The notes: generated by a model not told the origin, from the sequence alone. Positions 46,491 through 56,694 are shown, counted from the first letter of the stretch. The stretch: 64,000 bases of DNA from Chthonobacter albigriseus (GCF_013839445.1 NZ_JACDIT010000009.1:62001-126000), one strand, 5' to 3'. Numbers and translations are program-made.

Positions 46491-47459
46491 ATGGGACAGC
46501 TGGTCGACGGGATCTGGAAGGACGTCTGGTACGACACGAAGAGCACGGGCGGACGCTTCGTGCGGCCGGACACCCGCTTCCGCCGATGGATTACGCCCGA
46601 CGGCGCGCCGGGGCCGGACGGACGAGAGGCGGTCCCGGCCGAGCCTGGCCGCTACCATCTCACCGTCTCCTACGCCTGCCCGTGGGCCCACCGCACGCTG
46701 ATCGTTCGCGCCCTCCGCGGCCTGGAGGACATGATCGGCCTCTCCGTCGTTCACTGGCGCATGCTGGAGAACGGCTGGACCTTCGAGGACGGGCCCGGCG
46801 TGGTGCGCCATCCGGTGCAAGCCGACTTCCTCCACCAGATCTACACGTCCGCCGATCCCCGCTACTCCGGTCGGGTCACCGTGCCGGTGCTCTGGGATCT
46901 CAAGGAAGGCACCATCGTCAACAACGAGTCCTCGGAGATCATCCGCATCTTCGACACAGCCTTCGCCGATCTGGGCGCCACGCCGGGCACGCTGCGTCCC
47001 GCAGGTCTCGAGGAGGCCATCGACCGCCTGAACGCCCGCGTCTACGACACCGTCAACAACGGCGTCTACAAGGCCGGCTTCGCCACCTCGCAAGCCGCCT
47101 ACGAGGAGGCCGTTGTGCCGCTCTTCGCGATGCTCGACGAGCTCGACGACCGCCTTGCCCGCTCCCGCTTCCTGTTCGGCGACGAGATCACCGAAGCGGA
47201 CGTTCGCCTGTTCCCGACTTTGATTCGCTTCGACGCGGTTTACGTCGGCCACTTCAAGTGCAACCTGAAGCGCATCACCAACTACGCGAACCTCTGGGCC
47301 TATACCCGCGACCTCTACCAGATCCCGGAGATCAGCCGCACGGTGAACCTGGAGCACGCCAAGCGGCACTACTACGAGAGCCACCGGGGCATCAATCCGA
47401 CCGGCATCGTTCCGCTCGGTCCCGTCATCGACTACGACGAACCCGCCGGCCGCGGCTGA
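46491..47459 (+). CDS. Glutathionyl-hydroquinone reductase (Xi-class GST)
   Basis: 322-residue omega/Xi-type glutathione transferase that reduces glutathionyl-hydroquinones using GSH. The active-site cysteine is in SYACPWAHRTLIV. Other family blocks are VPVLWDLKEGTIVNNESSEI, YDTVNNGVYKAGFATSQAAY and FPTLIRFDAVYVGHFKCNLK, followed by the Tyr-rich substrate region NYANLWAYTRDLYQ. AAAGGAA lies before the ATG. Divergent from the chemosensory operon; single gene. Confidence 0.93.
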   Translation: MGQLVDGIWKDVWYDTKSTGGRFVRPDTRFRRWITPDGAPGPDGREAVPAEPGRYHLTVSYACPWAHRTLIVRALRGLEDMIGLSVVHWRMLENGWTFEDGPGVVRHPVQADFLHQIYTSADPRYSGRVTVPVLWDLKEGTIVNNESSEIIRIFDTAFADLGATPGTLRPAGLEEAIDRLNARVYDTVNNGVYKAGFATSQAAYEEAVVPLFAMLDELDDRLARSRFLFGDEITEADVRLFPTLIRFDAVYVGHFKCNLKRITNYANLWAYTRDLYQIPEISRTVNLEHAKRHYYESHRGINPTGIVPLGPVIDYDEPAGRG

Positions 47460-47489
47460 TCGGCGCTCCGGCGCGGACCTTGATCGGGT

Positions 47490-47515
47490 GGGTGGATCCT
47501 GGCCGGGATCCACCC
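47490..47515 (+). repeat. 10-bp perfect inverted repeat between two plus-strand genes
   Basis: GGGTGGATCC (47490-47499) and GGATCCACCC (47506-47515) separated by TGGCCG. No T-run follows, so it is hairpin-forming but not a clear intrinsic terminator. It stands 37 bases before the frameshifted reductase gene. Confidence 0.6.
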
Positions 47516-47551
47516 TACGTTCGTGACAACCCCCGGATCCAGGAGAGCCCC

Positions 47552-48500
47552 ATGGAAAAGCGTCGCCTCGGCCGCACCGACCTCCACATCGCCCCGCTTG
47601 TCTTTGGCGGAAACGTCTTCGGCTGGACCGCCGACGAGAAGACCTCCTTCGACCTCCTCGACCGCTTCGTCGATGCCGGCTTCAACGCCATCGACACCGC
47701 CGATGCCTACTCCACCTGGGCGCCCGGCAATGTCGGCGGCGAGTCCGAGACGATCATCGGAAACTGGATGAAGGCCCGCGGCAACCGCGATCGGGTGCTC
47801 GTCCTGACCAAGGTCGGCTCGGAGATGGGACCGGGCAGGAAGGGCCTCCGCGCGCCCTACATCGAGGAGGCCGTGGAGGCCTCCCTCCGCCGCCTGCAGA
47901 CCGACGTGATCGACCTCTACCAAGTCGCACTGGCCCGACCCGGAAACGCCCTACGAGGAAACGCTCGGCGCCTACCAGCGCCTTCTGGAGAAGGGCAAGA
48001 TCCGCTTCGTGGGCGCCTCGAACCTCTCCGCCGACCAGCTTCGCGACGCCCTCGCCGTCGCGGCCGACAAGGGCCTGCCCCGCTACGAGACGCTGCAGCC
48101 GGAGTACAACCTCTACGACCGGTCGTCCTACGACGGCCCGCTCCGCGACCTCTGCATGGCCGAGCACCTCGGCGTCATCACCTATTTCGGGCTCGCCAAG
48201 GGTTTCCTCTCCGGCAAGTACCGCAGCGAAGCGGACCTTTCCAAGAGCCCGCGCGGCGGCGGAATCAAGGGCTACCTCAATCCGCGCGGCATGCGCATCC
48301 TGGCAGCCCTCGACGAGGTCGCCGCCACACACGCCGCCAATCCGGCCGAGGTCGCGCTTGCCTGGCTGATCGCCCGCCCCGGTGTCACCGCGCCGATCGC
48401 CAGCGCCACCACCGTCGACCAGCTGTCGAGTCTCGTCCGCGCTGCCGCCATCGATCTGTCGCCGGACGACCTCCGCCGCCTCGACGACGCCAGCGCCTGA
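47552..48500 (+). pseudogene. Aldo/keto reductase with a +1 frameshift
   Basis: The N-terminal part (MEKRRLGRTDLHIAPLVFGG, AIDTADAYSTWAPGNVGGES, LVLTKVGSEMGP) is read in one frame up to VIDLYQ near 47920. The rest (from SHWPDPETPYEETLGAY through GASNLSADQL to the end at 48500) is in the next frame. The break coincides with CAAGTCGCAC at 47921-47930; with one A fewer the reading VIDLYQSHWPDPE is restored exactly. Tetrad Asp, Tyr and Lys are in the first part, His in the second. AGGAGAG precedes the ATG. Either a true inactivating insertion or a sequencing error; the rest of the gene is undamaged. Confidence 0.85.
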
Positions 48501-48575
48501 CGAACCTGCCGCCGCTGGCGAACGAAACGCCGCGGTCGGCGTTGAGGCGATACCCCCCATCGAGGAGATCGCCTG

Positions 48576-49094
48576 ATGCCAGCCCGGCCGCTTCGCTCGC
48601 TGATCCTTGCCCCGCTCGCCCTCCTCCTCGGCGGCGCCGCCGTGCCCCCCACGGAAGCGCGGTTCCTGGAGCGCTTCTCCGGTGCCTGGTCCGGCGCCGG
48701 CGTCGTCCATCGCAACGCCGAGTCCGGACCGCAGAAGGTGAACTGCCGGCTGAGCGGCGAGCGTTCGGAGAACCGCATCTCCATCGCCGGCACGTGCCGG
48801 GCCTACCTGGTCTTCTCCCGCAAGATCTCGGCGGAAATCACCTACGATCCCGCCTCCCGGCAGTACAGCGGCACCTACGTCGGCTCCCGCGTCGGGCCGG
48901 CGAGCCTCGCCGGCAAGCGCCGCGGCGACACGGTCAACCTGGCCGTCCGCTGGCCGCGTCCCGTCAACGGCGATCGGACCGCCCGCATGCGCATCGTCAA
49001 TGACGGCGCGGGCAGTCTGCGGATCGTCGTCACCGACGACTATGGGGAAGGCGAAACCACCGTGACCGATGTCGCGCTCGCGCGGGCCGGCTGA
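48576..49094 (+). CDS. Exported hypothetical protein
   Basis: 172 residues starting MPARPLRSL, with a signal peptide ending about residue 28 (PTEA, before RFLERFSG). The mature domain looks beta-rich and lipocalin-like (FSGAWSGAGVVHRNAESGPQ, SAEITYDPASRQYSGTYVGS, RMRIVNDGAGSLRIVVTDDY). No catalytic motif and no family I can name with confidence. Its ATG lies 75 bases after the reductase pseudogene. Confidence 0.75.
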   Translation: MPARPLRSLILAPLALLLGGAAVPPTEARFLERFSGAWSGAGVVHRNAESGPQKVNCRLSGERSENRISIAGTCRAYLVFSRKISAEITYDPASRQYSGTYVGSRVGPASLAGKRRGDTVNLAVRWPRPVNGDRTARMRIVNDGAGSLRIVVTDDYGEGETTVTDVALARAG

Positions 49095-49202
49095 CCGCGA
49101 TCACTTCTTTCGAACTCCCGACCTTGTGACGGCGTCGCGTCGCGCCGGAGGCGTAAGCTCGTTCCAATCCCATTCAATCTGGACCTGTCAGGAGAACACC
49201 CC

Positions 49203-50189
<987 letters not shown>

Positions 50190-50208
50190 CCAAGGGACCT
50201 GCGACCGG

Positions 50209-50523
50209 ATGGGCCGCCGCACCGACGTGGAGATCGCGCTCCGCGCCCTTGCCCCCGCCATCCCGGACCACGAGTTCGGGGTGGTCGCCGACCGTGCCAT
50301 GGACAGTCCGGGGCTGGTCACGGCAGCGCCTGAAAACGCTGCCTGGCTTGCCCTGGTCGCCTACGTCCGCCACGTCTTCACCGACTATGACGACCTCCTT
50401 GATGAAGGTTACGACCAGGACAGCGCTCGCCATTTCGTGCTCGACGACATGACGGATGTCCTTGGCGCCTGGGGCGTTCGCCGCCCGATCGTTGCCGATG
50501 AGGTCGACCCGGACGAAACTTGA
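50209..50523 (+). CDS. DUF2293-like protein
   Basis: 104 residues. The segment AWLALVAYVRHVFTDYDDLL followed by DEGYDQDSARHFVLDDM is the recognisable DUF2293 signature. There is no known function. It begins 19 bases after the reductase stop, so it may be cotranscribed. Confidence 0.78.
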   Translation: MGRRTDVEIALRALAPAIPDHEFGVVADRAMDSPGLVTAAPENAAWLALVAYVRHVFTDYDDLLDEGYDQDSARHFVLDDMTDVLGAWGVRRPIVADEVDPDET

Positions 50524-50583
50524 GGGAACACGCGCGCTGCGCACCGGTTCGGTGGATATCCCCACCCGACAATGGAGCGAGCC

Positions 50584-50997
50584 ATGCACGCGCACGACAT
50601 GATTTCCACGCACCCGCACGTCCGCGGCAACGTCAACGCGGCGCTCGTCCGCGCCATCGAAGCCGCCTACGACTGCGCCCAGGCCTGCACCGCCTGCGCC
50701 GACGCCTGTCTGGGTGAGAAGATGGTCGCCGACCTCACCCAATGCATCCGCTTCAACATGGACTGCGCCGACGTCTGCGCCGCAACCGGCCGGGTCGCAT
50801 CTCGCCGCACCGGCTCCAACGAACTGATCATCCGCCAAATGCTGGAAGTCTGCGCTGAAGCCTGCCGCCTCTGCGGCGAGGAATGCGCCTCGCATGCTTC
50901 GATGCACGAGCATTGCCGCGTCTGCGCCGAAGCCTGCCGCTCGTGCGAGACCGCCTGCCGCGAGGCCGCCCGCAGCGTCACACCGCGGATGCAGTGA
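50584..50997 (+). CDS. Four-helix-bundle Cys-rich copper protein (Csp/DUF326)
   Basis: 137 residues from ATG 50584 (GGAG six bases before; an ATG at 50572 is less likely). Sixteen cysteines occur in helical CxxxC patterns such as YDCAQACTACADAC, DCADVC, VCAEACRLCGEEC and CRVCAEACRSCETAC, plus His-rich termini. This matches cytosolic copper storage proteins (Csp3), whose bundle binds many Cu(I) ions in its core. No signal peptide. No copper regulator or ATPase lies beside it. Confidence 0.88.
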   Translation: MHAHDMISTHPHVRGNVNAALVRAIEAAYDCAQACTACADACLGEKMVADLTQCIRFNMDCADVCAATGRVASRRTGSNELIIRQMLEVCAEACRLCGEECASHASMHEHCRVCAEACRSCETACREAARSVTPRMQ

Positions 50998-51084
50998 CCC
51001 TGGGCGCCGGGAACCGCGGCTCCCAGCCGAACGCATGCCATCTCGACGGGCGTTCGATGAAAAATGGGCTGTGAAACGGGGGGT

Positions 51085-51161
51085 TGGTAGCAGAGGGCGG
51101 ATTCGAACCGCCGACCTACGGGTTATGAGTCCGTCGCTCTAACCACCTGAGCTACTCTGCC
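51085..51161 (-). tRNA. tRNA-Met (anticodon CAU)
   Basis: 77-nt cloverleaf on the minus strand including an encoded CCA end. Acceptor GGCAGAG pairs with CTCTGCT (one G-U), the T loop is GGTTCGAATCC, and the anticodon loop is ACTCATAACC with anticodon CAT. A G1-U72 pair and D-arm GCTCAGGTGGTTAGAGC suggest elongator Met; a CAU tRNA modified to read Ile (AUA) cannot be excluded by eye. Confidence 0.93.
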
Positions 51162-51255
51162 GACCACCCCGTAGGCGGAGCGCGAAGGCCCCGCCGGAGT
51201 GAGGTGGGTATAGTGAAGCCGGCGCCCGCCTGTCAAGGAAGGAGCGGTCGCCGCC

Positions 51256-51930
51256 TCACTTCACCACTTCGAATTCGAGAAGACGGTAGAAACCGCCGAG
51301 GCCCGCCGCCGTATCCGATACGAGCCGGACGCCGGGGAAGGCCGAGATCGTCGCAACCGAGATGGTCGTGTTCCACCCGAGCAGCCGACCGAGCGGCGAC
51401 AGCGCCCGCCCGAACCGGGCCCGCACGCCTTCGTCGCCGGCGAAATGGCTCACCGCCAGGATACGGCCGCCCGGCCGCACCACCCGGCGCATCTCGCTCA
51501 TCACCCGCGCCGGGTCCGGGACCACCGTCATCACGTACATCGCCATGGCCGCGTCGAAGCTGTCGTCGTCGAACGCCAGCCGCGCGGCGTCCATCTCGAT
51601 GATCGCCTCCACGTTGGAAAGCTTCTGCTCCGCCACGCGTTGCCGCGCCTTGGCGAGCATTTCCGGCGACAGGTCGATGCCGGTGACCTTCACCCGCGGC
51701 GGATAGTCCGGCAGCGAGATGCCCGTGCCGACGCCTACCTCAAGCACCCGGTCCGCGTCCGGCGGCAGCGCCGAGACCGCAGCCTTGCGGGAAGCCTCCA
51801 TGATCGGGCCGAACACGACATCGTACACCGGGGCCCACCGCGCGTAGGCGGAGACCACGTCCTTGGCCCGCATGACGGTGTCGACCGCCCGCTCGGCCTG
51901 CGTTCCCACGCGTGCCCGATCCCTCGTCAT
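51256..51930 (-). CDS. Class I SAM methyltransferase, PmtA-like
   Basis: 224 residues with GAGG seven bases before the ATG. The SAM-binding motif is VLEVGVGTGISLPDY, then GIDLSPEMLAKARQRV, an acidic motif in EMDAARLAFDDDSFDAAMAM, and RRVVRPGGRILAVSH. YARWAPVYDVVFGPIMEASR near the N-terminus and the aromatic C-terminus resemble Rhodobacter-type phosphatidylethanolamine N-methyltransferase, which makes phosphatidylcholine precursors. A generic UbiE-like methyltransferase is the alternative. Confidence 0.75.
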   Translation of the reverse strand: MTRDRARVGTQAERAVDTVMRAKDVVSAYARWAPVYDVVFGPIMEASRKAAVSALPPDADRVLEVGVGTGISLPDYPPRVKVTGIDLSPEMLAKARQRVAEQKLSNVEAIIEMDAARLAFDDDSFDAAMAMYVMTVVPDPARVMSEMRRVVRPGGRILAVSHFAGDEGVRARFGRALSPLGRLLGWNTTISVATISAFPGVRLVSDTAAGLGGFYRLLEFEVVK

Positions 51931-51963
51931 CCCAGATCCTCGCCTTTGGTTCGTGCTGACGCC

Positions 51964-53154
51964 TCAACCGGCGACAACGGACCGCGGTTCCCCGATCGAC
52001 GCGCCGCGCATCGCCGCCGCGCCCCGCTGGGTCGCCCCGATGAAGCCGCCGCCGAGCACGCGCGCCTCTCCCCCCTGCGACGCGTAGAGCACGCAGGCCT
52101 GCCCCGGCGCAACCCCCTGCTCACCGTCCATGAGCGCCACGAACGGCGTGCCCTGCTCGATCGTCAGCACCGCCGGCTGCGGCGGGCGCGTCGAGCGCAC
52201 CTTGGCGAACAGCTCCATTCCCGCCGCCGGAAGGGCGGACAGCGGCGTGTCGCCCAGCCAGTTGAGGTCGCGAAGCTGGAGCCGTCGCGTTTCCAGCGCT
52301 TCCCGCGGCCCGACCACCACGCGGCGCTGTCCGGCGTCAAGCTTCACGACGAACAGCGGCTCGCCGGTCGCGACGCCGAGACCCCGACGCTGCCCCACCG
52401 TGTAGTGGATGATCCCGTCGTGCCGCCCCAGCACGCGACCGTCGACGTGAACGATCTCGCCGGCTTCCGCCGCATCCGGCTTCAACCGCTCGATCACGTC
52501 GGCATACTTGCCCTGCGGCACGAAGCAGATGTCCTGGCTGTCGTGCTTCTCGGCGACCACCAGGCCCATTGCCCGTGCCTTCTCCCGAACCTCCGGCTTG
52601 GCGAGCCCGCCCAGGGGAAACCGCAGGAAATCCAGCTGGTCGGGTGTGGTGGCGAACAGGAAGTAGCTCTGGTCCCGGTCGAGATCCACCGGCCGGAACA
52701 TCGCCCGCCGGCCGGACGGCGTCAGCTGCGAGCGGACGTAGTGACCGGTCGCAAGCGCCTGCGCGCCGAGTTGGCGCGCGGTGTCCAGGAGGTCGGAGAA
52801 CTTGACGGTCTGGTTGCAGGCGACGCAGGGGATCGGCGTCTCCCCGGCGATATAGCTTTCGGCGAAGCGGTCGATCACCGCGTCGCGGAACCGCGCCTCG
52901 TAGTCGAGCACGTAGTGCGGGATGCCGAGCATCGCCGCGACCTGGCGCGCGTCGTGGATGTCCTGCCCGGCGCAGCAGGCGCCCTTGCGGTGGGTCGCCT
53001 CGCCGTGGTCGTAGAGTTGCAGCGTCACGCCGACGACGTCGTAGCCCTCCGCCTTCAGCAGGCCGGCGACGACGGACGAATCGACGCCCCCGGACATCGC
53101 CACGACCACGCGCGTGTCCTCCGGACGACCGGGGAGATCGAGACTGTTCAGCAT
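51964..53154 (-). CDS. mnmA: tRNA-specific 2-thiouridylase MnmA
   Basis: 396-residue cytoplasmic enzyme that thiolates U34 of tRNA-Lys, -Glu and -Gln. The PP-loop is [15 protein letters not shown]. The two catalytic cysteines lie in [17 protein letters not shown] and [16 protein letters not shown], and the GHYV/tRNA-binding block is [11 protein letters not shown]-terminal beta-barrel from about 270 ([12 protein letters not shown]). Length slightly above the 360-380 average because of a C-terminal extension. Its stop lies 33 bases from the methyltransferase start. Confidence 0.95.
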   Translation of the reverse strand: MLNSLDLPGRPEDTRVVVAMSGGVDSSVVAGLLKAEGYDVVGVTLQLYDHGEATHRKGACCAGQDIHDARQVAAMLGIPHYVLDYEARFRDAVIDRFAESYIAGETPIPCVACNQTVKFSDLLDTARQLGAQALATGHYVRSQLTPSGRRAMFRPVDLDRDQSYFLFATTPDQLDFLRFPLGGLAKPEVREKARAMGLVVAEKHDSQDICFVPQGKYADVIERLKPDAAEAGEIVHVDGRVLGRHDGIIHYTVGQRRGLGVATGEPLFVVKLDAGQRRVVVGPREALETRRLQLRDLNWLGDTPLSALPAAGMELFAKVRSTRPPQPAVLTIEQGTPFVALMDGEQGVAPGQACVLYASQGGEARVLGGGFIGATQRGAAAMRGASIGEPRSVVAG

Positions 53155-53384
53155 CGCTCCATAAGCCTTTCCGACGCGGCATCACCCGCGCGCCGCGTTG
53201 TCGCCGAGACCGCCCGCCCGTTCCGGCCGACATCGGCCCTCTTCGAAGAGGTGGGAGACGACGGCCCCGCCTCGGCAAGCTTTGCCGGGTTTCCGGCCAG
53301 CTTTTGCCGCCCTCGTCGCGGCCCTGCGCTCTCAACTGGGCGGAAGCTAGCGAAAAATCAAGCGGATGTCACCGGAAAGCGCCC

Positions 53385-53400
53385 TGGCCCGGCGCTTGCA
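53385..53400 (+). promoter_or_regulatory. Sigma-54 promoter upstream of fliK
   Basis: TGGCCCG-GCGC-TTGCA matches the -24/-12 consensus TGGCACG-N4-TTGCW at all but one position, with the required GG-N10-GC spacing. The predicted start of transcription is about 18 bases before the fliK ATG. The FlbD-type sigma-54 activator encoded at 60903 is the obvious activator. Confidence 0.72.
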
Positions 53401-53428
53401 GATCCCGGCTGCCTGGAGAAGGTCCACC

Positions 53429-55543
53429 ATGTCTGACGTTTCGGTCGCCGTCGCGCTTTTCGCCCCCTTGAACACCTCCGCCCCTGGGGGCATGCCGTCG
53501 TCCGAGACCGGTGCGGCCGCGGGTGGCGGTTTCGCCGCCTTGGTCGACGCCATGACCGCCGGCACCGGACCGACCGCCGGCGCGCTCGACGCGGTGCCCG
53601 GCCAGACCTCCATCGCGCTGCCTGCCGAGTTCGGCGCCGACGCCTTTGCCGCCACCGACGGCGTGAACGTCGCGCTTGCCGAGTTGGCTGCGGCCATGGG
53701 TACCAAGAAGCCCGTCATGGTCGCCGGCAAGGTGGAACCGGCCGAGCCGGTCGAGGCCGCCTCCGGTACCGAACCTTCCGAGGCCGAGACCAATGCCGCG
53801 CTCGCCTCGGCGATCCCTGTGCCCATCCCGGTTCCTGCACCGCCCCCGGTCACCCCCGTCGCGGTCGTTCCGGCCGACGCCACCGCCACCGACCCGATCG
53901 CGGCCGCGACGCTGCCTGCCGACCCGTCGGCCATGCTCGACGATCTCGCCGGCATCGCCGCGCCGAAGACCTCGCCCGCCACTGCCCCGGTCGCGCCGGC
54001 GCCTGTCGCCGCCGCGCCGAAGCCTGCCCCTGCGGCGCCCCAGCTTCCCCCGACCTCGTCACCCGTCGCTGAGGCCGTCACGAGCGTGGCCGGAAAACCC
54101 GAGCCGAAGACATCGAAGCCGGCAGCTCCCGTCACACCCGTGTCGTCGACGCAGGCCGCGGCCGCGCCGTCCGCCCCCGCCCTGCCGCAGGCGACCGCGG
54201 CGCCCACCCTGCCGGAAGTGCCCGCCGCTGCGATCGCGTCGCAACCGTCCCCCGGCCTTGCGTCGACGTCGATCGACGTGCCTTCGGAGGCCGAACCCCT
54301 CGCCTTCACCGCCGCAGACCTCCCGGCCGATCCGGCGAAGGATGCAGCGCGGAACCTCGCGTCGGTGAGCGGAACGCCCGCCGTCCCGGACGAGGCGAGG
54401 CCGGCCCAGCCGACGGTCAGCCCCTCGGTTGCCGCAGCCGATACCGCGGTTGAACAACCCGCGCCGGACCTGAGCACCGATGCCCCGACGCTTTCCAAGG
54501 TCGACGGGACGCAGGCGCCCGCCCCCCAGGCGGCCGAAGCAACGCCACGCCCGGCAGCACCCGCGCCTGTCGCGCTCGCCCAGCCCCTCCTGGTGAACAC
54601 CGGCGCCGAGGCCGGCACCGCCGCGCTCACACCGGCAGATGTCGCGGTGATCACGGCTGCGCTCGAGGCGGCCGCGTCGGCGACGGTCGAGACGTCCACC
54701 GTCGCGCAGCCGCCGGCAGCCGTTGCTGAGGCGACGGTCGCGGCCGCGGCCTCCACACAGCTGGTCGCTCCGGACCTGATCGAGACCGCCCTGCCAACCT
54801 CGCCGGCCGAAAAAACCGCGCCTGAGACCGACAGCGAGGCCGCCACCGACGATCTCCTGGCGACCACGGACGACAAGCCCGCCCGCACTGCGCCGGAGAA
54901 GCCCGACGCCGCCGCAAGGCCGCCCCTGCCCGTCAACGCCGGCGCCGTCGCCTTTGCCGCGCGCGTCCGCGGAGAAGGCGAGGATCAACGCGCCCTCGCA
55001 CAGGACGCCGTCCAGTCCGTGACCCAGCAGCAGGCGCAGCCGCAGTCGCTCGCAGCCCCGCAGACCGCCGCTGCGCCGCCAAGTGCCCAGTCCGTGCTCA
55101 ACGCCATTCCGCTCGCCATGGTCGGCGTCGAGATCGCCCGCATGGCCAAGCTCGGCGAGACCAGCTTCCAGATCCGCCTGGATCCGCCGGAGCTCGGCCG
55201 CGTCGACGTCAGCCTGGAGCTGTCCGACAAGGGCGAGGCGCGCGCCCACCTGACCGTGGAGCGGCGCGATACCCTGGATCTCTTTGCCCGCGATCAGCGC
55301 GCCCTGGAGCGCGCCCTGCGCGAAGCCGGCTTCGAAGCCAAGGACGGCTCGGTGTCGGTGTCCCTGCGCAACAACGGCTCCGACCAGCAGCAGCAGCGAT
55401 TCGCGGGCGGCAACGGCCAGGACGGTCGTGAACCCCGCTTCATCCGCTACCCCGGCGGGGAGGCTGCGGAGACCACCGCGGCACCCCTGCCCGTCGACAT
55501 CTACCGTCCGCGTCGAGACCAGCTTCTCGATGTCCGGATCTGA
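53429..55543 (+). CDS. fliK: Flagellar hook-length control protein FliK
   Basis: 704 residues from ATG 53429 (AAGG six bases before; an upstream start at 53366 would overlap the sigma-54 promoter). About 550 residues are low-complexity Ala/Pro/Thr sequence, the molecular-ruler part. The C-terminal Flg_hook domain (about 580-680) has SFQIRLDPPELGRVDVSLEL and DQRALERALREAGFEAKDG. It is secreted through the flagellar export gate to time the switch from hook to filament export. Followed by flgD after 18 bases. Confidence 0.9.
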   Translation: MSDVSVAVALFAPLNTSAPGGMPSSETGAAAGGGFAALVDAMTAGTGPTAGALDAVPGQTSIALPAEFGADAFAATDGVNVALAELAAAMGTKKPVMVAGKVEPAEPVEAASGTEPSEAETNAALASAIPVPIPVPAPPPVTPVAVVPADATATDPIAAATLPADPSAMLDDLAGIAAPKTSPATAPVAPAPVAAAPKPAPAAPQLPPTSSPVAEAVTSVAGKPEPKTSKPAAPVTPVSSTQAAAAPSAPALPQATAAPTLPEVPAAAIASQPSPGLASTSIDVPSEAEPLAFTAADLPADPAKDAARNLASVSGTPAVPDEARPAQPTVSPSVAAADTAVEQPAPDLSTDAPTLSKVDGTQAPAPQAAEATPRPAAPAPVALAQPLLVNTGAEAGTAALTPADVAVITAALEAAASATVETSTVAQPPAAVAEATVAAAASTQLVAPDLIETALPTSPAEKTAPETDSEAATDDLLATTDDKPARTAPEKPDAAARPPLPVNAGAVAFAARVRGEGEDQRALAQDAVQSVTQQQAQPQSLAAPQTAAAPPSAQSVLNAIPLAMVGVEIARMAKLGETSFQIRLDPPELGRVDVSLELSDKGEARAHLTVERRDTLDLFARDQRALERALREAGFEAKDGSVSVSLRNNGSDQQQQRFAGGNGQDGREPRFIRYPGGEAAETTAAPLPVDIYRPRRDQLLDVRI

Positions 55544-55561
55544 CGCCAAGGAGTTCCGATC

Positions 55562-56227
55562 ATGGCCGTCACCAGCGCCACAGGCACCACCACCACCCCC
55601 GCAACCACCAGCAACACGTCGGAAACGGCGAAGCGGCTGGCCACCACCTACGACACCTTCCTGAAGATGCTGACCACGCAGCTGAAGGTCCAGAACCCGC
55701 TCGAGCCGATGGACGCGGAGAAGTTCACCGAGCAGCTGGTCCAGTACTCCGGCGTGGAGCAGCAGATCCAGACCAACAAGAACCTGGAATCGATCCTCGC
55801 CTCGCTCGCCAGCACCACCTCGCTGAACCTCGTCAACTACATCGGCAAGTCGATCGAGGCGAGCGGCGACACGACGCTTCTGGAAGGCGGCAAGGCCACG
55901 TGGAAAGCCAACGCCGCGTCGGTTGCCGACAAGGTGAAGGTCACCATCACCGACAGCACCGGCACGGTCGTCTTCACCGGCACCACCACCTTCTCCAGCG
56001 GCGACAACACCTACGAGTGGGACGGCAAGACCGACGCCGGCGGGGACGCGCCAGCGGGGAACTACAAGATCGCCTTCGACGCCGAGGATTCGGACGGCAA
56101 GGCCGTGGCCGTATCCACCCGGATGTCAGGTAAGGTTACCGCGATCGATACATCCGGCTCGGAGCCCTACCTCTACGTTGGCACCACCGCCGTGCCGATT
56201 TCCGGAGTCTCCCGTATCTCCGGCTGA
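55562..56227 (+). CDS. flgD: Flagellar hook assembly scaffold FlgD
   Basis: 221-residue hook cap protein. The conserved N-terminal FlgD domain has TYDTFLKMLTTQLKVQNPLE and KFTEQLVQYSGVEQQIQTNK. The C-terminal Fn3/tudor-like part includes YEWDGKTDAGGDAPAGNYKI, the FLIG/FlgD_ig signature. Cotranscribed with fliK. It acts outside the cell at the growing hook tip. Confidence 0.95.
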   Translation: MAVTSATGTTTTPATTSNTSETAKRLATTYDTFLKMLTTQLKVQNPLEPMDAEKFTEQLVQYSGVEQQIQTNKNLESILASLASTTSLNLVNYIGKSIEASGDTTLLEGGKATWKANAASVADKVKVTITDSTGTVVFTGTTTFSSGDNTYEWDGKTDAGGDAPAGNYKIAFDAEDSDGKAVAVSTRMSGKVTAIDTSGSEPYLYVGTTAVPISGVSRISG

Positions 56228-56322
56228 ACACACGAGAAATGCGGTTGCCGACCAGTATTCGCAGGCGACATCGGGACCTCTGCGCAAGCCATTCCAATTC
56301 TTACTAAATTCTTGCTGGGCAA

Positions 56323-56337
56323 TTAGCCGAATTTTAA
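56323..56337. promoter_or_regulatory. CtrA-like box upstream of sciP
   Basis: TTAG-CCGAATT-TTAA, seven of eight matches to TTAA-N7-TTAA, 53 bases before the sciP start in an AT-rich stretch. In Caulobacter sciP transcription is CtrA-dependent, which supports the assignment. Confidence 0.5.
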
Positions 56338-56389
56338 AAGCCCGGGCGTAAAGTCTCCCACTGAGAGGTCAGTTCAGTGTGAGAGTACG

Positions 56390-56665
56390 ATGACCGAGCA
56401 GATGCGTCCCCGCGTTAAGTATGTGATCGGACCGGACGGGAGCCCCCTGACCATCGCCGATCTGCCGCCCGAGGACACGAAACGTTGGGTGATCCGTCGC
56501 AAGGCGGAAGTGGTCGCGGCAGTGCGGGGTGGACTCCTCTCCCTGGAGGAAGCCTGCAAGCGGTATACTCTGACGGTGGAGGAATTCCTCTCCTGGCAGC
56601 AGTCGATCGACAAGCACGGATTGGCCGGTCTACGCGCAACGCGTGTCCAGCAATACAGGCCCTGA
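56390..56665 (+). CDS. sciP: CtrA inhibitor SciP (DUF1153)
   Basis: 91-residue helix-turn-helix protein. The DUF1153 family sequence is clear: RPRVKYVIGPDGSPLTIADL, TKRWVIRRKAEVVAAVRGGL, LSLEEACKRYTLTVEEFLSW. In Caulobacter SciP binds CtrA and blocks recruitment of RNA polymerase to CtrA-activated promoters in G1, including flagellar ones. Lying between flgD and fliF beside CtrA-like boxes, it closes a local regulatory loop. Confidence 0.95.
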   Translation: MTEQMRPRVKYVIGPDGSPLTIADLPPEDTKRWVIRRKAEVVAAVRGGLLSLEEACKRYTLTVEEFLSWQQSIDKHGLAGLRATRVQQYRP

Positions 56666-56694
56666 TCAGCCTGGATCCAAGATGAGGGAATGAC

